Position numbers and translations under genes: made by a program. Below the pieces are notes generated by a model, which was not told the DNA's origin, did not search any database, and saw nothing but the letters and a program-made list of their open reading frames with translations. Positions 8,715 through 16,861 of a stretch of DNA of 52,344 nucleotides are shown here, piece after piece (positions within the stretch are counted from its first letter, which is position 1; each line of letters opens with the position of its first letter). The stretch is taken from the NCBI GenBank assembly GCA_013140495.1, contig JABFSR010000210.1, forward strand, positions 1 through 52,344, given 5' to 3'. Source of the stretch: Verrucomicrobiota bacterium. GTDB lineage: Bacteria; Verrucomicrobiota; Verrucomicrobiia; Limisphaerales; JADLHS01.

Positions 8715-9245
8715 ATGCCCAACACCGAACGCGCCCGCACTTTGCGGAAGAAGCCGACGTGGGCCGAGAAGCTCATGTGGAGCTGGCTGCGCGACCGGCG
8801 ATTCAGCACTTACAAATTCCGCCGCAGTCATCCCTGCGGGATTTACTACCTCGACTTCTATTGCCTGGAGGCAAGCCTCTCCATCGAGCTTGATGGAGGA
8901 CAGCACGGGCATCCCGGTCAGCAGGCTCACGATGCGGAGCGAACCAAGTTTCTCGCTTCGATGGGCATCAAAGAAATTCGTTTCTGGAACTGGCAACTGC
9001 GACGGGAGAAGCAATTCGTTCGCGATGTGATTTTCAATGCGCTGCAAGCACGGGCGCCGCATCCGCTGCCGGCTTACACGAGGACGGGGATTGTGGGGGA
9101 AGAAAAGTTAGTGGGACGCTCGCCCTCACCCTGGCCCTCTCCCCCGGGGAGAGGGGAAAGCTGTCGGACGGCTACTGAAGTTTGGATGTCTCTCGTGCTG
9201 TCTCCGCCTCTTTTTGAATTCGCTTCAGGGCGCATGGCAAGCTGA
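8715..9245 (+). CDS. DUF559 family endonuclease-fold protein (Vsr-like), REP-associated
   Basis: The 176-residue product, started at ATG 8715, begins MPNTERARTLRKKPTWAEKL. It has the DUF559 core: acidic E18 in the AEKLMW helix, D47 in YYLDFYC, then E58, D60 and H64 in IELDGGQH. These correspond to the PD-(D/E)XK/Vsr-like nuclease site and all appear intact. The domain ends near residue 116. The rest of the reading frame runs through a REP-like repeat, giving the low-complexity SPSPWPSPPGRG. An upstream start at 8613 would translate copy 1 of the repeat and is unlikely. Family members are widespread; their cellular role is not established. Repeats lie on both sides and in the 3' end. Confidence 0.87.
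   Translation: MPNTERARTLRKKPTWAEKLMWSWLRDRRFSTYKFRRSHPCGIYYLDFYCLEASLSIELDGGQHGHPGQQAHDAERTKFLASMGIKEIRFWNWQLRREKQFVRDVIFNALQARAPHPLPAYTRTGIVGEEKLVGRSPSPWPSPPGRGESCRTATEVWMSLVLSPPLFEFASGRMAS
9121..9154 (-). repeat. REP-like palindrome with tail, copy 2 (inverted)
   Basis: This is the same element as at 8631 but inverted: tail CGCCCTCACCCTGG first, then CCCTCTCCCC / GGGGAGAGGG. It lies in frame inside the 3' end of the DUF559 gene and encodes a Pro/Gly/Ser-rich tail. Outside the core it shares GCGT plus ACTAAC with copy 3, so the mobile unit may be longer than the core. Confidence 0.85.
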
Positions 9246-9282
9246 ACGCGTCCGCATTCACCAGCGATGGCGGAATGATTCT

Positions 9283-9316
9283 CCCTCTCCTGGGGGAGAG
9301 GGCCGGGGTGAGGGCG
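9283..9316 (+). repeat. REP-like palindrome with tail, copy 3
   Basis: CCCTCTCC, a TG-containing centre and GGGGAGAGGG are followed by the tail CCGGGGTGAGGGCG. It begins 37 bases after the DUF559 stop, in the orientation of copy 1, with only one centre change from it. The following bases to 9429 are GC-rich and show no gene. Confidence 0.85.
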
Positions 9317-9429
9317 GGCGTGAACACTAACTGATTCCGAAACCGAACCGCGCTCCGACGAAGCCGCGACGGGAACGCGAGGGGCGCGCTCGGCTGCGGG
9401 AGCTTCGGGGTGGGTGGGTATAAACCGTT

Positions 9430-9933
9430 TCATTGATCGGCAGTGAATAGAACAAAACGACCTTCGCTCGCTGCGCGTTGATAAAGGTCACGCACGTTCT
9501 GAAACCACTCCCACGTGTAACCAAAATCTTCTTCCGTCACTGGCGTGCCATATTCCTTCGGACTGATTTTGAAATACCCAGCACGAAAAACATCTTGGCT
9601 CACTGAAGCCAGGGCGTTTGCGACATCTTTCACCTGCTCCGGATTTTTCAGACTCATTATGTAATCGGACTCCGTGTAAAGCAGTTCGCCCGCGAGAACA
9701 GTGTGATTAAGCGGATATTTTCCGCCGTCCCAACTCAATTTTCCATCTGTTAATGTCCGATGCATTGCGTCCCAAGCTTTGTCACTCTCTGCCGCATTTT
9801 TCTTGTCTCCCGAGAGGTAGGTTTCTTCAATTTCTTCTTGCAGGAGTTCCAAGCGAGCTTGTTCATCCTCCAAGGCGCGAAGACGTTCAACGTCTTTCTC
9901 CGTCAGGGCAAAATGGACACCAAGGCAACCCAT
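9430..9933 (-). CDS. DUF1877 (YfbM-like) protein
   Basis: This 167-residue soluble protein starts MGCLGVHFAL, as DUF1877/YfbM proteins do, and shows the family pattern of an acidic helical middle (AWDAMHRTLTDGK, NHTVLAGELLY) and a C-terminal aromatic segment (YTWEWFQNVRDLY, RFVLFTA). The biochemical function of the family is unknown. It follows the oxidoreductase gene by 11 bases on the same strand, so it may be co-transcribed, although no functional link is known. Its 3' side abuts the repeat-rich DUF559 region. Confidence 0.75.
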   Translation of the reverse strand: MGCLGVHFALTEKDVERLRALEDEQARLELLQEEIEETYLSGDKKNAAESDKAWDAMHRTLTDGKLSWDGGKYPLNHTVLAGELLYTESDYIMSLKNPEQVKDVANALASVSQDVFRAGYFKISPKEYGTPVTEEDFGYTWEWFQNVRDLYQRAASEGRFVLFTADQ

Positions 9934-9944
9934 GGATTACTCAC

Positions 9945-11954
9945 TTACTTCGCAAACACCACTTCCTCGCTGGCCTTCGCTTTCGGCGCGGCGGGCGCGG
10001 AGATGACGTTCCATGGGATTTCCATAACGCTCTTCAAACCTTCGCGCACGCATTTGAGGTTTTCCTGCACGACGTGTTCGCCGCGTTTGCCGAAATACTT
10101 GCGGATGTATTTTTCCACCGCGCCCAGCACCTGTTCGTCGCCCATGCCGGAGCGCGACGCAAACGGCGTCACACGGATGAAGATGCCAACGAGGCAGACG
10201 CCTTGCATGCGTTGCTGGAGGTCGGGATCGGTCGCGATCTCTTTCGCGATCTTCACGGTGTCGAGGTAAAAAACCTTGAGCCGTTTGTTGCGGATGAGTT
10301 TCTGGCCGTAGGCGGGGATGTGATCCCAGACGCGTTGCGGGTCGGTCTCGGGACTTTGAATGAACACGCTGCCTTCGTCGGCGATGCCGTCGAGCGGATT
10401 GCCGAGGTTGAAGGCGTTCACGTCGTTGAGCGGGATGAATTCGACGTGCGCCAGTTCGCTGTGCGTGCGGATGTGTTTTTCGGCAACGGTCAGGTAATAG
10501 GTCGTGGGCAAACCTTTTTTCTCCGAGCCGTATTTCGGATACGCCTGCACGTAGATGTTGAACAACTCGCCGACGAACGACGCGATGAGTTTGTTGGTCG
10601 TGACCGAGCCGAATCCGCCGACGGAATGGCCGCGCATCGAGAACGCGCCCTGTGGACGCAGGTCCGGGTCTTCGCCATCGGACAACGCGAGCGCGTGTTT
10701 GATGCCGATGACGGTGTATTCGCGCGGCTGGTCGGCGAACATGTTTTTGACAATGGAAATGAAGTGACCGCCGCGCACGTCGCGCGAGCCAAGTCCGGCG
10801 GAACACGCGTAAATCTTCGGGATGCTCGTGATCTTGGGATACTTGAATTCGCCGTTCGAGCCGAAGCTCAAGCCGGTGAGCGCGTCGGCGAAGCTGGCTT
10901 TGATGCCCTGCACGAGCGGATTGGATTGCGCGAGCGGATTGTCCATGCGTTCCAGCACGGTGAGCGCGCGGACGTTCTTGAGCGCGTCCACCAGTTGCGT
11001 GGCCGGGAACGGCGCGAAGCACGTGACGTGAACGACGCCGACCTTGAGGTCCAGTTCCTCGCGCATGTAATCGGCGGCGGCTTGCGCGGTTTCCATCATG
11101 CCGCCCATGCCGACGAGCGCGTATTCCGCGTCGTCCATGCGATACGTGTCCACCATGCGATAGCGACGCCCAGTCTTCGCGTAATACAAATCCATCGCCT
11201 CCTGTACCGCAGCGGGGACTTTGTCGTAGAAATGGCGCTGGGCAATCTTGCCCTTCATGTAGGAATCCTGATTCTGCACGACACCGGTCATGATGGGATT
11301 CATCGGGTCGAACAGGCAGCGCAGCTTTTGATTCGGGTCGCCCATGTATTCCTTCATGAACTCCGTCTCGGGTAACTTGATGTTCTCGATGGTGTGCGTG
11401 GTGAGGAAACCGTCCTGCACATTCATGAACGGCGTCTCCACCGCTTCCGCCGCGCGCCGCGCGATGAGCGCGAGATCGCAAGCTTCCTGCGCGTTGCGTC
11501 CGAACAAAATCCCCCAGCCGCAATCGGACACGCTCATCACGTCGTCATGGCCACAATGAACATTGAGCGAATGCGAAGTCAGCGCCCGTGCGCCGATGTG
11601 AAACACGATGGGCAGGCGTTTGCCGGAAATCGTGTAGAGCACTTCCTTCATCAGCACGAGACCCTGGCCCGAAGTAAAGTTCGTCACGCGTCCACCCGCG
11701 AGCGCGAAGCCTTCGCACGTCGTCGCGGCAGAGTGTTCGGACTCGGGTTGAACAAAGGTGATGACATCGCCCCAGAGGTTCTTCTTCCCATCGGACACGG
11801 CGGTTTCGTAACCCGTGCCCATCGTAGTGGACGAGGTGATGGGATACGCGCACGCGCCGTGCGTGATATTGATTTCGACCCACACGACGCCGCCAGCGCC
11901 GTCGGAAGTGGTGGGTATGCCAGGGTAGGGGATGTTTTTCGCTTCGTTGTTCAT
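9945..11954 (-). CDS. 2-oxoacid:acceptor oxidoreductase, alpha plus gamma domains (pyruvate:ferredoxin oxidoreductase-like)
   Basis: This 669-residue chain matches the first three domains of pyruvate:ferredoxin oxidoreductase. Domain I is recognisable by CAYPITSSTTMGTGYET, the SEHSAATTCEGFALAGGR active-site region and FTSGQGLVLMKEVLY. Domain II follows (YALVGMGGMMETAQAAADYM, VLERMDNPLAQSNPL). The gamma-type domain has GGFGSVTTNKLIASF near residue 430. No CxxC ferredoxin clusters and no TPP-binding domain are present, so it needs a separate beta subunit to convert a 2-oxoacid to its acyl-CoA. No such gene lies in this window. The ATG at 11954 gives MNNEAKNIPYPG and is accepted. Confidence 0.85.
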   Translation of the reverse strand: MNNEAKNIPYPGIPTTSDGAGGVVWVEINITHGACAYPITSSTTMGTGYETAVSDGKKNLWGDVITFVQPESEHSAATTCEGFALAGGRVTNFTSGQGLVLMKEVLYTISGKRLPIVFHIGARALTSHSLNVHCGHDDVMSVSDCGWGILFGRNAQEACDLALIARRAAEAVETPFMNVQDGFLTTHTIENIKLPETEFMKEYMGDPNQKLRCLFDPMNPIMTGVVQNQDSYMKGKIAQRHFYDKVPAAVQEAMDLYYAKTGRRYRMVDTYRMDDAEYALVGMGGMMETAQAAADYMREELDLKVGVVHVTCFAPFPATQLVDALKNVRALTVLERMDNPLAQSNPLVQGIKASFADALTGLSFGSNGEFKYPKITSIPKIYACSAGLGSRDVRGGHFISIVKNMFADQPREYTVIGIKHALALSDGEDPDLRPQGAFSMRGHSVGGFGSVTTNKLIASFVGELFNIYVQAYPKYGSEKKGLPTTYYLTVAEKHIRTHSELAHVEFIPLNDVNAFNLGNPLDGIADEGSVFIQSPETDPQRVWDHIPAYGQKLIRNKRLKVFYLDTVKIAKEIATDPDLQQRMQGVCLVGIFIRVTPFASRSGMGDEQVLGAVEKYIRKYFGKRGEHVVQENLKCVREGLKSVMEIPWNVISAPAAPKAKASEEVVFAK

Positions 11955-12055
11955 AAATTCTTGCTGGAAATGAACACCAATTGGCCGGCCACCATTAACC
12001 TGGTCAGCGCAAAGGATTCATTCGCGACTGCTGTTTTATTATTGTTACCGTAAAC

Positions 12056-12100
12056 TTTTACCAGCCCTTGAAGCGGAGGCAAGGGATTATCTTGGTAAAA
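12056..12100. promoter_or_regulatory. Nested inverted repeat upstream of the oxidoreductase gene
   Basis: TTTTACCA (12056-12063) pairs with TGGTAAAA (12093-12100), and inside it CCCTTG (12065-12070) pairs with CAAGGG (12080-12085). It lies in the 247-base gap between two minus-strand genes, about 100 bases 5' of the oxidoreductase start. No T-run follows, so an operator or leader hairpin fits slightly better than a terminator. No clear promoter boxes were found in the gap. Confidence 0.35.
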
Positions 12101-12201
12101 ACGGTGCGGAGATCGGCAAGTCACATGTCATGACCGGCTGTCTGGAATGTTTCACAGCCACTGAAGTCTGCGCACAAGGCGTTTCGCATCCATGTCCGGG
12201 A

Positions 12202-13185
12202 TCATTTCACGTTAACAACGATCTTGCCGGTGGTGTGTTCTGTTTCGATGAGTCGGTGACCTTCGGCAAGCTCGTCCAGTTCGAGCACACGGCTGACGTA
12301 GGGTTTCAAATGCCCCTGATCCACGAGCAACGCGGCGGCGCGGAGAATCTCGCCGTGACTTTCCAGCCGGACGCCATACACAGCCGGTGCGCCCTTGAAT
12401 TCAAAATGCAAGGTGGCGTTCAGCCGGAAAAGTTTTTGAGGAATTTTGTCCGACGGCATTCCGACGCAGGTGATCACATGCCCGTCCACGGCCACGCAAT
12501 CCAGCGAGCGATCAAACGTCTCGCCGCCCACGGTGTCAAACACCACATCGCAACCGCGACCGCCGGTTTCTGCCTTCACGCGTTCAACAAAATTCTCTTC
12601 GCGGTAATTGATCACCACGTCCGCGCCGCACTTGTGGCAGAGCGAAAGCGAATCGTGGCTGCTCGCCGTGGTGATGACGCGCGCGAGATTGAGCTTGGCG
12701 ATCTGGATGGCGACGTGTCCCACACCGCCGCCGCCGGCGTGGATCAAAATCGTCTGCCCCATCTCAATGCGCGCCCGTTTCAACAACGCCTCCCACGCGG
12801 TCAATGTGACCAGCGGGAGCGCGGCGGCGTCCGTGTGGCTGAGTGATTTTGGTTTGAGCGCGACAAGGCGCGCGTCCACGCAGACGAACTCCGCGTTCGC
12901 TCCGTTGAGAATCAGGCTTGGCGAGGCATACACCTCGTTTCCCTCGTAGAAGCCCTCGACCTTTTCGCCCACCCCGCGCACGACACCGCTCAGGTCGTAG
13001 CCAAGAATGAACGGCAGTTCGCGATTTTTGGCGAACGCGCCGCGCCGGATCTTGAAATCAATCGGATTGATCGCACACGCGTGGACTTCGATGAGCAGAT
13101 CATGTTCGCCCGGCACGGGCATGGGCATTTCCCGGGCCTGCAATACTTCAGGACCGCCAAGTTGTGTGACAACGATTGCACGCAT
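12202..13185 (-). CDS. Zinc-independent MDR oxidoreductase (quinone/enal reductase type)
   Basis: This 327-residue protein has the medium-chain dehydrogenase/reductase fold. A GroES-like N-terminal domain contains VHACAINPIDFKIRRG and GYDLSGVV. A Rossmann domain contains ILIHAGGGGVGHVAIQIAK near residues 145-163, and a typical end HTTGKIVVNVK. The zinc ligands of classical alcohol dehydrogenases are missing, placing it with NADPH:quinone reductases and related enal reductases. It would reduce quinones or unsaturated carbonyls in the cytoplasm. It shares a strand with the 2-oxoacid oxidoreductase but is 247 bases away, so co-transcription is uncertain. Confidence 0.88.
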   Translation of the reverse strand: MRAIVVTQLGGPEVLQAREMPMPVPGEHDLLIEVHACAINPIDFKIRRGAFAKNRELPFILGYDLSGVVRGVGEKVEGFYEGNEVYASPSLILNGANAEFVCVDARLVALKPKSLSHTDAAALPLVTLTAWEALLKRARIEMGQTILIHAGGGGVGHVAIQIAKLNLARVITTASSHDSLSLCHKCGADVVINYREENFVERVKAETGGRGCDVVFDTVGGETFDRSLDCVAVDGHVITCVGMPSDKIPQKLFRLNATLHFEFKGAPAVYGVRLESHGEILRAAALLVDQGHLKPYVSRVLELDELAEGHRLIETEHTTGKIVVNVK

Positions 13186-13374
13186 GATGTTTCGCGTCCG
13201 ATTGAACCAGCCGCTCAGCGCGCACGCAAGCCGTTGTCATCGGGAAAATGATTTGACCACGTGTTCAAACGAAAGCATCCAGATAAAACGGATGTTCTTT
13301 ATTGCGTCGAACTGTGGAATCGGCGTGTACTTCCCACCCGGGGTCTGGAATCGTAAAAGCCAACTGAACGAGTC

Positions 13375-14178
13375 TCACTGCTCACCATCAGCTTGTTCGA
13401 GCACTTGAAGAATCTTGTTGAACGCGTCGCGAATCTGGCTGTAGTCCCTGACATCCACCGTGAACCGGTTGTCCTTGTTGGGGCGCGATGAGGCGTGTCC
13501 ATCCGAAAACAGGATTGTAGCGGATTTCTGCTGATGATGAGTGCGCGGCTTGACGTTGAATGCCGCGAGGTCATCGGGACAGAGAAACAGGGTGTCAATG
13601 ACCAGCGCGCGAATCGGCAGGCCGTTGCGATTCAGGCCCAGGTTGTCGAGCCGGAGATTGGGCGGATTATTCGTGCCGGGGGCGTCGAACAATTCCGTAT
13701 TGCCGCCGTGCCTGTAGTAATAGCTGCCTTGGGATTGATAAGTGCCGACCTTTGCCAGCTCGGCGACGGTATCTAGAGGTTGATCCGTGCTCGGGCAGAA
13801 CAAGACTTTTGGCTGGCTTGCCAGATGATGTTGAAGCAACAGTCCCAAACCAACGGGCGCTCCGTTTTGCAATGAGAGCAGGCTGGTGGGCGATCCGGTG
13901 GCAGGATAAAAGTTGGACGGATTGGTGAACGGCGGCGCTTTGGGTCCGAAAGGAATCCGGCCGTCGTTGTCTTGGGCGTACATTTGAATGGCAATGCCGA
14001 TTTGTCGCACGTTGGACAGGCAGACGGTTCTGCGACCCTTTTCCCGCGCCGAGGACAAGGCTGGTAGCAACAGGGAGGCGAGGATCGCGATGATGGCGAT
14101 GACAACCAAGAGTTCAACCAGGGTGAACGCCTGATTGCCTGCGGGCCAGACAACGGGTTGAGACTTTCGGGTGAACAT
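13375..14178 (-). CDS. Pseudopilin-like exported protein (prepilin N-terminus)
   Basis: This 267-residue protein has a type IV prepilin N-terminus: [20 protein letters not shown], with a processing site before F18 and the conserved E at mature position 5. The globular part has the verrucomicrobial features [20 protein letters not shown] and [11 protein letters not shown] near the C-terminus, a variant (H-x10-DG) of the H-x9-DG motif. A prepilin peptidase would cleave it, after which it would sit in the inner membrane or a pseudopilus. It follows the unanchored PEP-CTERM paralogue by 14 bases and is the third gene of that operon. Specific function unknown. Confidence 0.85.
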   Translation of the reverse strand: MFTRKSQPVVWPAGNQAFTLVELLVVIAIIAILASLLLPALSSAREKGRRTVCLSNVRQIGIAIQMYAQDNDGRIPFGPKAPPFTNPSNFYPATGSPTSLLSLQNGAPVGLGLLLQHHLASQPKVLFCPSTDQPLDTVAELAKVGTYQSQGSYYYRHGGNTELFDAPGTNNPPNLRLDNLGLNRNGLPIRALVIDTLFLCPDDLAAFNVKPRTHHQQKSATILFSDGHASSRPNKDNRFTVDVRDYSQIRDAFNKILQVLEQADGEQ

Positions 14179-14192
14179 CGCGAGTCTTCGTG

Positions 14193-15164
14193 CTACGGCA
14201 ATTGCCGCGCCTGATAGAAACGCTGGTCGAAGTTCGCGGACGTGTCAATGAAGGGAACGTTCCCGGTGGTGTTGGTTACTGTCCCGAGGCTGATCCAATT
14301 TGCGGCGGGTAATGAAGCATTTGTGCTCGCGAGTATTTCAACCTCCTGCCCCGGTTCGCCCTGCAATGTGAATTGAAACTGCCCGTTCGTCCGGGTTGGA
14401 TTCAACAGCGTGGGCGCGAGGATGGAGGACAGGCGCACATGGTCCAAATCCCAATAGCCACCCGCAAGGTTGGAACTGACGGTGGAGAGGAATTGAATGC
14501 CAATATTCTGGCCGGACCACGGGTCATCTGCCCGAACTACAGATGTGGCGACTGTGAAATCTACAAACTGGGTGCGGTTGCTGAAATAAGCCGATGAGTA
14601 GGTAATTGTCGTGGCCGCGACGATGACCTTGTTGCTCGTTGCATCCCGATAATACAGGCTGGCCTCGAGTGGCGTCTCCGGGAGCATGTTGTAACCTCCG
14701 CCGATGAGCCCAACGGTCAGGTGGTAGGATTTGCCGGTTTCAAACTTCACGTCAAATGCGTGGCTGGGCGACAGGTCGTCCCAATCCACGGTGTCATAAT
14801 CCTGAAACAAGCCCACCTCCGGATTTGCGAACAACCACGACGCCTGGTCGCCATCACAATTGTCAATATGAACGGCACTGCCGGGAGGATCGTTCTTGAA
14901 GATGCCAGTGAGATTGGTCCAGGGACCGGAAGCATTTTCGTCCCAACTCGCCCACTGCGGCGTCCGCTGCCACGAATCAAAATTCAGGGTGACAAAAAAT
15001 GTGGCCGGAGATTCAAAGGACGCGTTTGGCACCGCGATCGGCCCGGCATGGGTTGCGCCAAACCAGGCAGACCAGGCGACCACTCCCGCATTGATCAAAA
15101 AACACTTCAACCGGCGCACAAGCTGGAAACCAGATTTGAACGCCGGTTGAGTTTGCTGAATCAT
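14193..15164 (-). CDS. Exported protein paralogous to the upstream PEP-CTERM protein, without the anchor
   Basis: With ATG 15164 the product has 323 residues and begins [14 protein letters not shown] longer frame to 15230 would overlap the upstream gene and is not preferred. A signal-like segment ends at ATHAGP. The mature start [11 protein letters not shown], the middle [26 protein letters not shown] and the end [11 protein letters not shown] all align by eye with the upstream PEP-CTERM protein. In place of a PEP-CTERM it has a further domain of about 80 residues ([20 protein letters not shown] and on). Probably a secreted, carbohydrate-binding-like beta-sandwich protein; function unknown. 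Confidence 0.78.
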   Translation of the reverse strand: MIQQTQPAFKSGFQLVRRLKCFLINAGVVAWSAWFGATHAGPIAVPNASFESPATFFVTLNFDSWQRTPQWASWDENASGPWTNLTGIFKNDPPGSAVHIDNCDGDQASWLFANPEVGLFQDYDTVDWDDLSPSHAFDVKFETGKSYHLTVGLIGGGYNMLPETPLEASLYYRDATSNKVIVAATTITYSSAYFSNRTQFVDFTVATSVVRADDPWSGQNIGIQFLSTVSSNLAGGYWDLDHVRLSSILAPTLLNPTRTNGQFQFTLQGEPGQEVEILASTNASLPAANWISLGTVTNTTGNVPFIDTSANFDQRFYQARQLP

Positions 15165-15183
15165 CCCCACAAAGGAAACCGCG

Positions 15184-16011
15184 TCACGCGCGGCGATTTG
15201 AACGCGCCAGCAGCAGTCCGCCAAGACCAAGTCCTAGCAGCGTAATGGTGGTCGGTTCGGGGACGGCTGTAAGCCGGACGTTATCAATGTCCCAGTTGCG
15301 GCCCGAGGTCAGTTGGAGAGGGATGGTGGATTCCAGTTGAATGCCGATGTTTTTGCCCGCCCATGCGTCGCCTGCCAGCACCGGGGGCACATTTACCGTG
15401 TAATCAATCAGATTCAAACTCGGTGTGTTCGTCGGAAATGCAGCCAGACTGTAGGTCACGGTGGTCGAGCCAACGGTTACTTTGTTGTCCGAGTTATCCC
15501 GGTAATACAGGCTCAACTCAAGGGTCGAACCCGGAGACAGGCTGCTGCTGCCAAATATGCCAATGGTCAGGTTGTACGACTTGCCCACCTCATAGGTGGC
15601 GTTGAAATCGTGCCCGGGCGACGAGTTGTAATCCTGAAACAAAGTGACCTGTGGAAAGGCCAGAATGTATCCCGCCTGTGTGCCGACGAGATTGGCGTAA
15701 GGGTTGGGACTGTTTGGAGCGGTGCCTACGAACACCCCTGCCGTGGCGTACCAGGGAAAGCCGCCAGAGACAAAGGCAAAACTGGCGGGTTCGGCAATCT
15801 TCTGCCAGAAATCAACACTGGGGTTGGAGCCAAAGGGATACCCTGCTCCTGACTGCGACTCGAACGAGTAGTTGGGGACATTGATCGCTTGGGCTTGCAG
15901 TGAATGATTCGTTGCCGCGACGGCGATCAATCCGATCCCGATCGCCATCAACAAACCGGGGAAAGATGTGTTTGTGGTTACTGACTGAAGTTTACGACTT
16001 GCTGAGTTCAT
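15184..16011 (-). CDS. PEP-CTERM sorting domain protein
   Basis: This 275-residue exported protein has a signal peptide (hydrophobic residues 18-38 ending near LQAQA), a beta-rich body starting INVPNYSFESQSG, and a C-terminal PEP-CTERM signal: AVPEPTTITLLGLGLGGLLL followed by the basic tail ARSNRRA. PEP-CTERM proteins are cleaved and exported to the surface or matrix by exosortase, which must be encoded elsewhere. It is the first gene of a three-gene minus-strand operon with a paralogue and a pseudopilin, and lies divergent to two CHRD proteins. Ligand and role unknown. Confidence 0.85.
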   Translation of the reverse strand: MNSASRKLQSVTTNTSFPGLLMAIGIGLIAVAATNHSLQAQAINVPNYSFESQSGAGYPFGSNPSVDFWQKIAEPASFAFVSGGFPWYATAGVFVGTAPNSPNPYANLVGTQAGYILAFPQVTLFQDYNSSPGHDFNATYEVGKSYNLTIGIFGSSSLSPGSTLELSLYYRDNSDNKVTVGSTTVTYSLAAFPTNTPSLNLIDYTVNVPPVLAGDAWAGKNIGIQLESTIPLQLTSGRNWDIDNVRLTAVPEPTTITLLGLGLGGLLLARSNRRA

Positions 16012-16264
16012 ATTTACGACTTTTGGATTTAGGTTTGGCTACATTCTGGTTTTGGTATGGCGAGGCGCTCCATTGGCGGGTGCAGGATTACGTCATCATA
16101 ACAACATTCAAAGAATGTATAACGAAAAACAGACGCCGGTTCAACTATTCTATTCAAACTCGAGGCTGTGAATAAGTCAACGGGAACCAAAATGAACTCT
16201 GGTCCTCTTACCCGCGAACTGAAGCCGTCTTAACCCTGTCAATCCGTCCTGCAAGCGGGTTGCG
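16012..16264. promoter_or_regulatory. Divergent intergenic region between two exported-protein operons
   Basis: These 253 bases separate the minus-strand PEP-CTERM operon from the plus-strand CHRD operon, so both promoters must lie here. An AT-rich stretch around 16095-16165 is the likeliest core. I could not identify a convincing sigma-70 or sigma-54 site by eye. Confidence 0.4.
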
Positions 16265-16804
16265 ATGAAACAAAGCATGAAGAAACGACTGCAACACATT
16301 CTTGGTTTCCGTTGGCTGTTAATTTCTATGGTCGTCGTGGGCTGCTCATCGACGCGGCTTCAGGCTGCCATTTACAACTTCCAATCGTCGCTTGATCCCG
16401 TCCAGGCAGGTGTGCCGGGATCGGGTGGTGGTTTTGCAACCCTGACATTGGATGATACAAGCGGTCTGGTGATTCTTACCAGTGGCTCGTTCAGCAATCT
16501 TTCGAGCACCACGACAGCAGCGCATATTCACGGCCTGGCCGCGCCGGGTGTAGGTGCGGGTGTTCTGATCGGATTGACCATACCACTCGGTGCCACGTCA
16601 GGCACAATTTCCGGCAGCGGAACGCTCAATGCAGCCGGTATCGCCGGAATGCTGAACGGATTGACCTATGTAAACATCCACACATCCACCTTTGGTGGCG
16701 GCGAAATCCGCGGGCAGAACCTTCTGGTGCCGGAGCCTGGTTCGTTTGCTCTGGCCGGACTCGGAGGGCTGATCTTGGTCAGGTTTATCCGCAGACAAAA
16801 ATAA
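16265..16804 (+). CDS. CHRD domain protein with PEP-CTERM signal
   Basis: This 179-residue protein has an N-terminal export signal ending near RLQAAIYNF. A VVVGC segment inside it also resembles a lipobox. The body is a CHRD domain: TLDDTSGLVILTSGSFSNL, TTAAHIHGLAAPG and YVNIHTSTFGGGEIRGQ. The protein ends with a PEP-CTERM signal (LVPEPGSFALAGLGGLILV, then RFIRRQK). CHRD domains are found in chordin and in many bacterial exported proteins; their ligand in bacteria is not established. A second CHRD/PEP-CTERM gene follows after 57 bases, and the pair ends at a strong terminator. Confidence 0.87.
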   Translation: MKQSMKKRLQHILGFRWLLISMVVVGCSSTRLQAAIYNFQSSLDPVQAGVPGSGGGFATLTLDDTSGLVILTSGSFSNLSSTTTAAHIHGLAAPGVGAGVLIGLTIPLGATSGTISGSGTLNAAGIAGMLNGLTYVNIHTSTFGGGEIRGQNLLVPEPGSFALAGLGGLILVRFIRRQK

Positions 16805-16861
16805 TTTTCCCAAGGCAGAACAGCAGAAACTCACGAATCAATCAATAACCCCAAACAACAA

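Noticed and set aside
9074..9433. Minus-strand frame across the repeats with PHPGPLPQERE-type text
   Set aside because: The text is the translated repeat, not a protein domain.
9753..11375. A 540-residue open frame on the plus strand opposite the oxidoreductase gene
   Set aside because: It is the reverse-strand shadow of a well-supported coding sequence. Its Arg/Val/His-rich text matches no family.
16012..16264. Search for a sigma-54 promoter, expected for some PEP-CTERM regulons
   Set aside because: No GG-N10-GC pair with the proper flanking bases was found on either strand.
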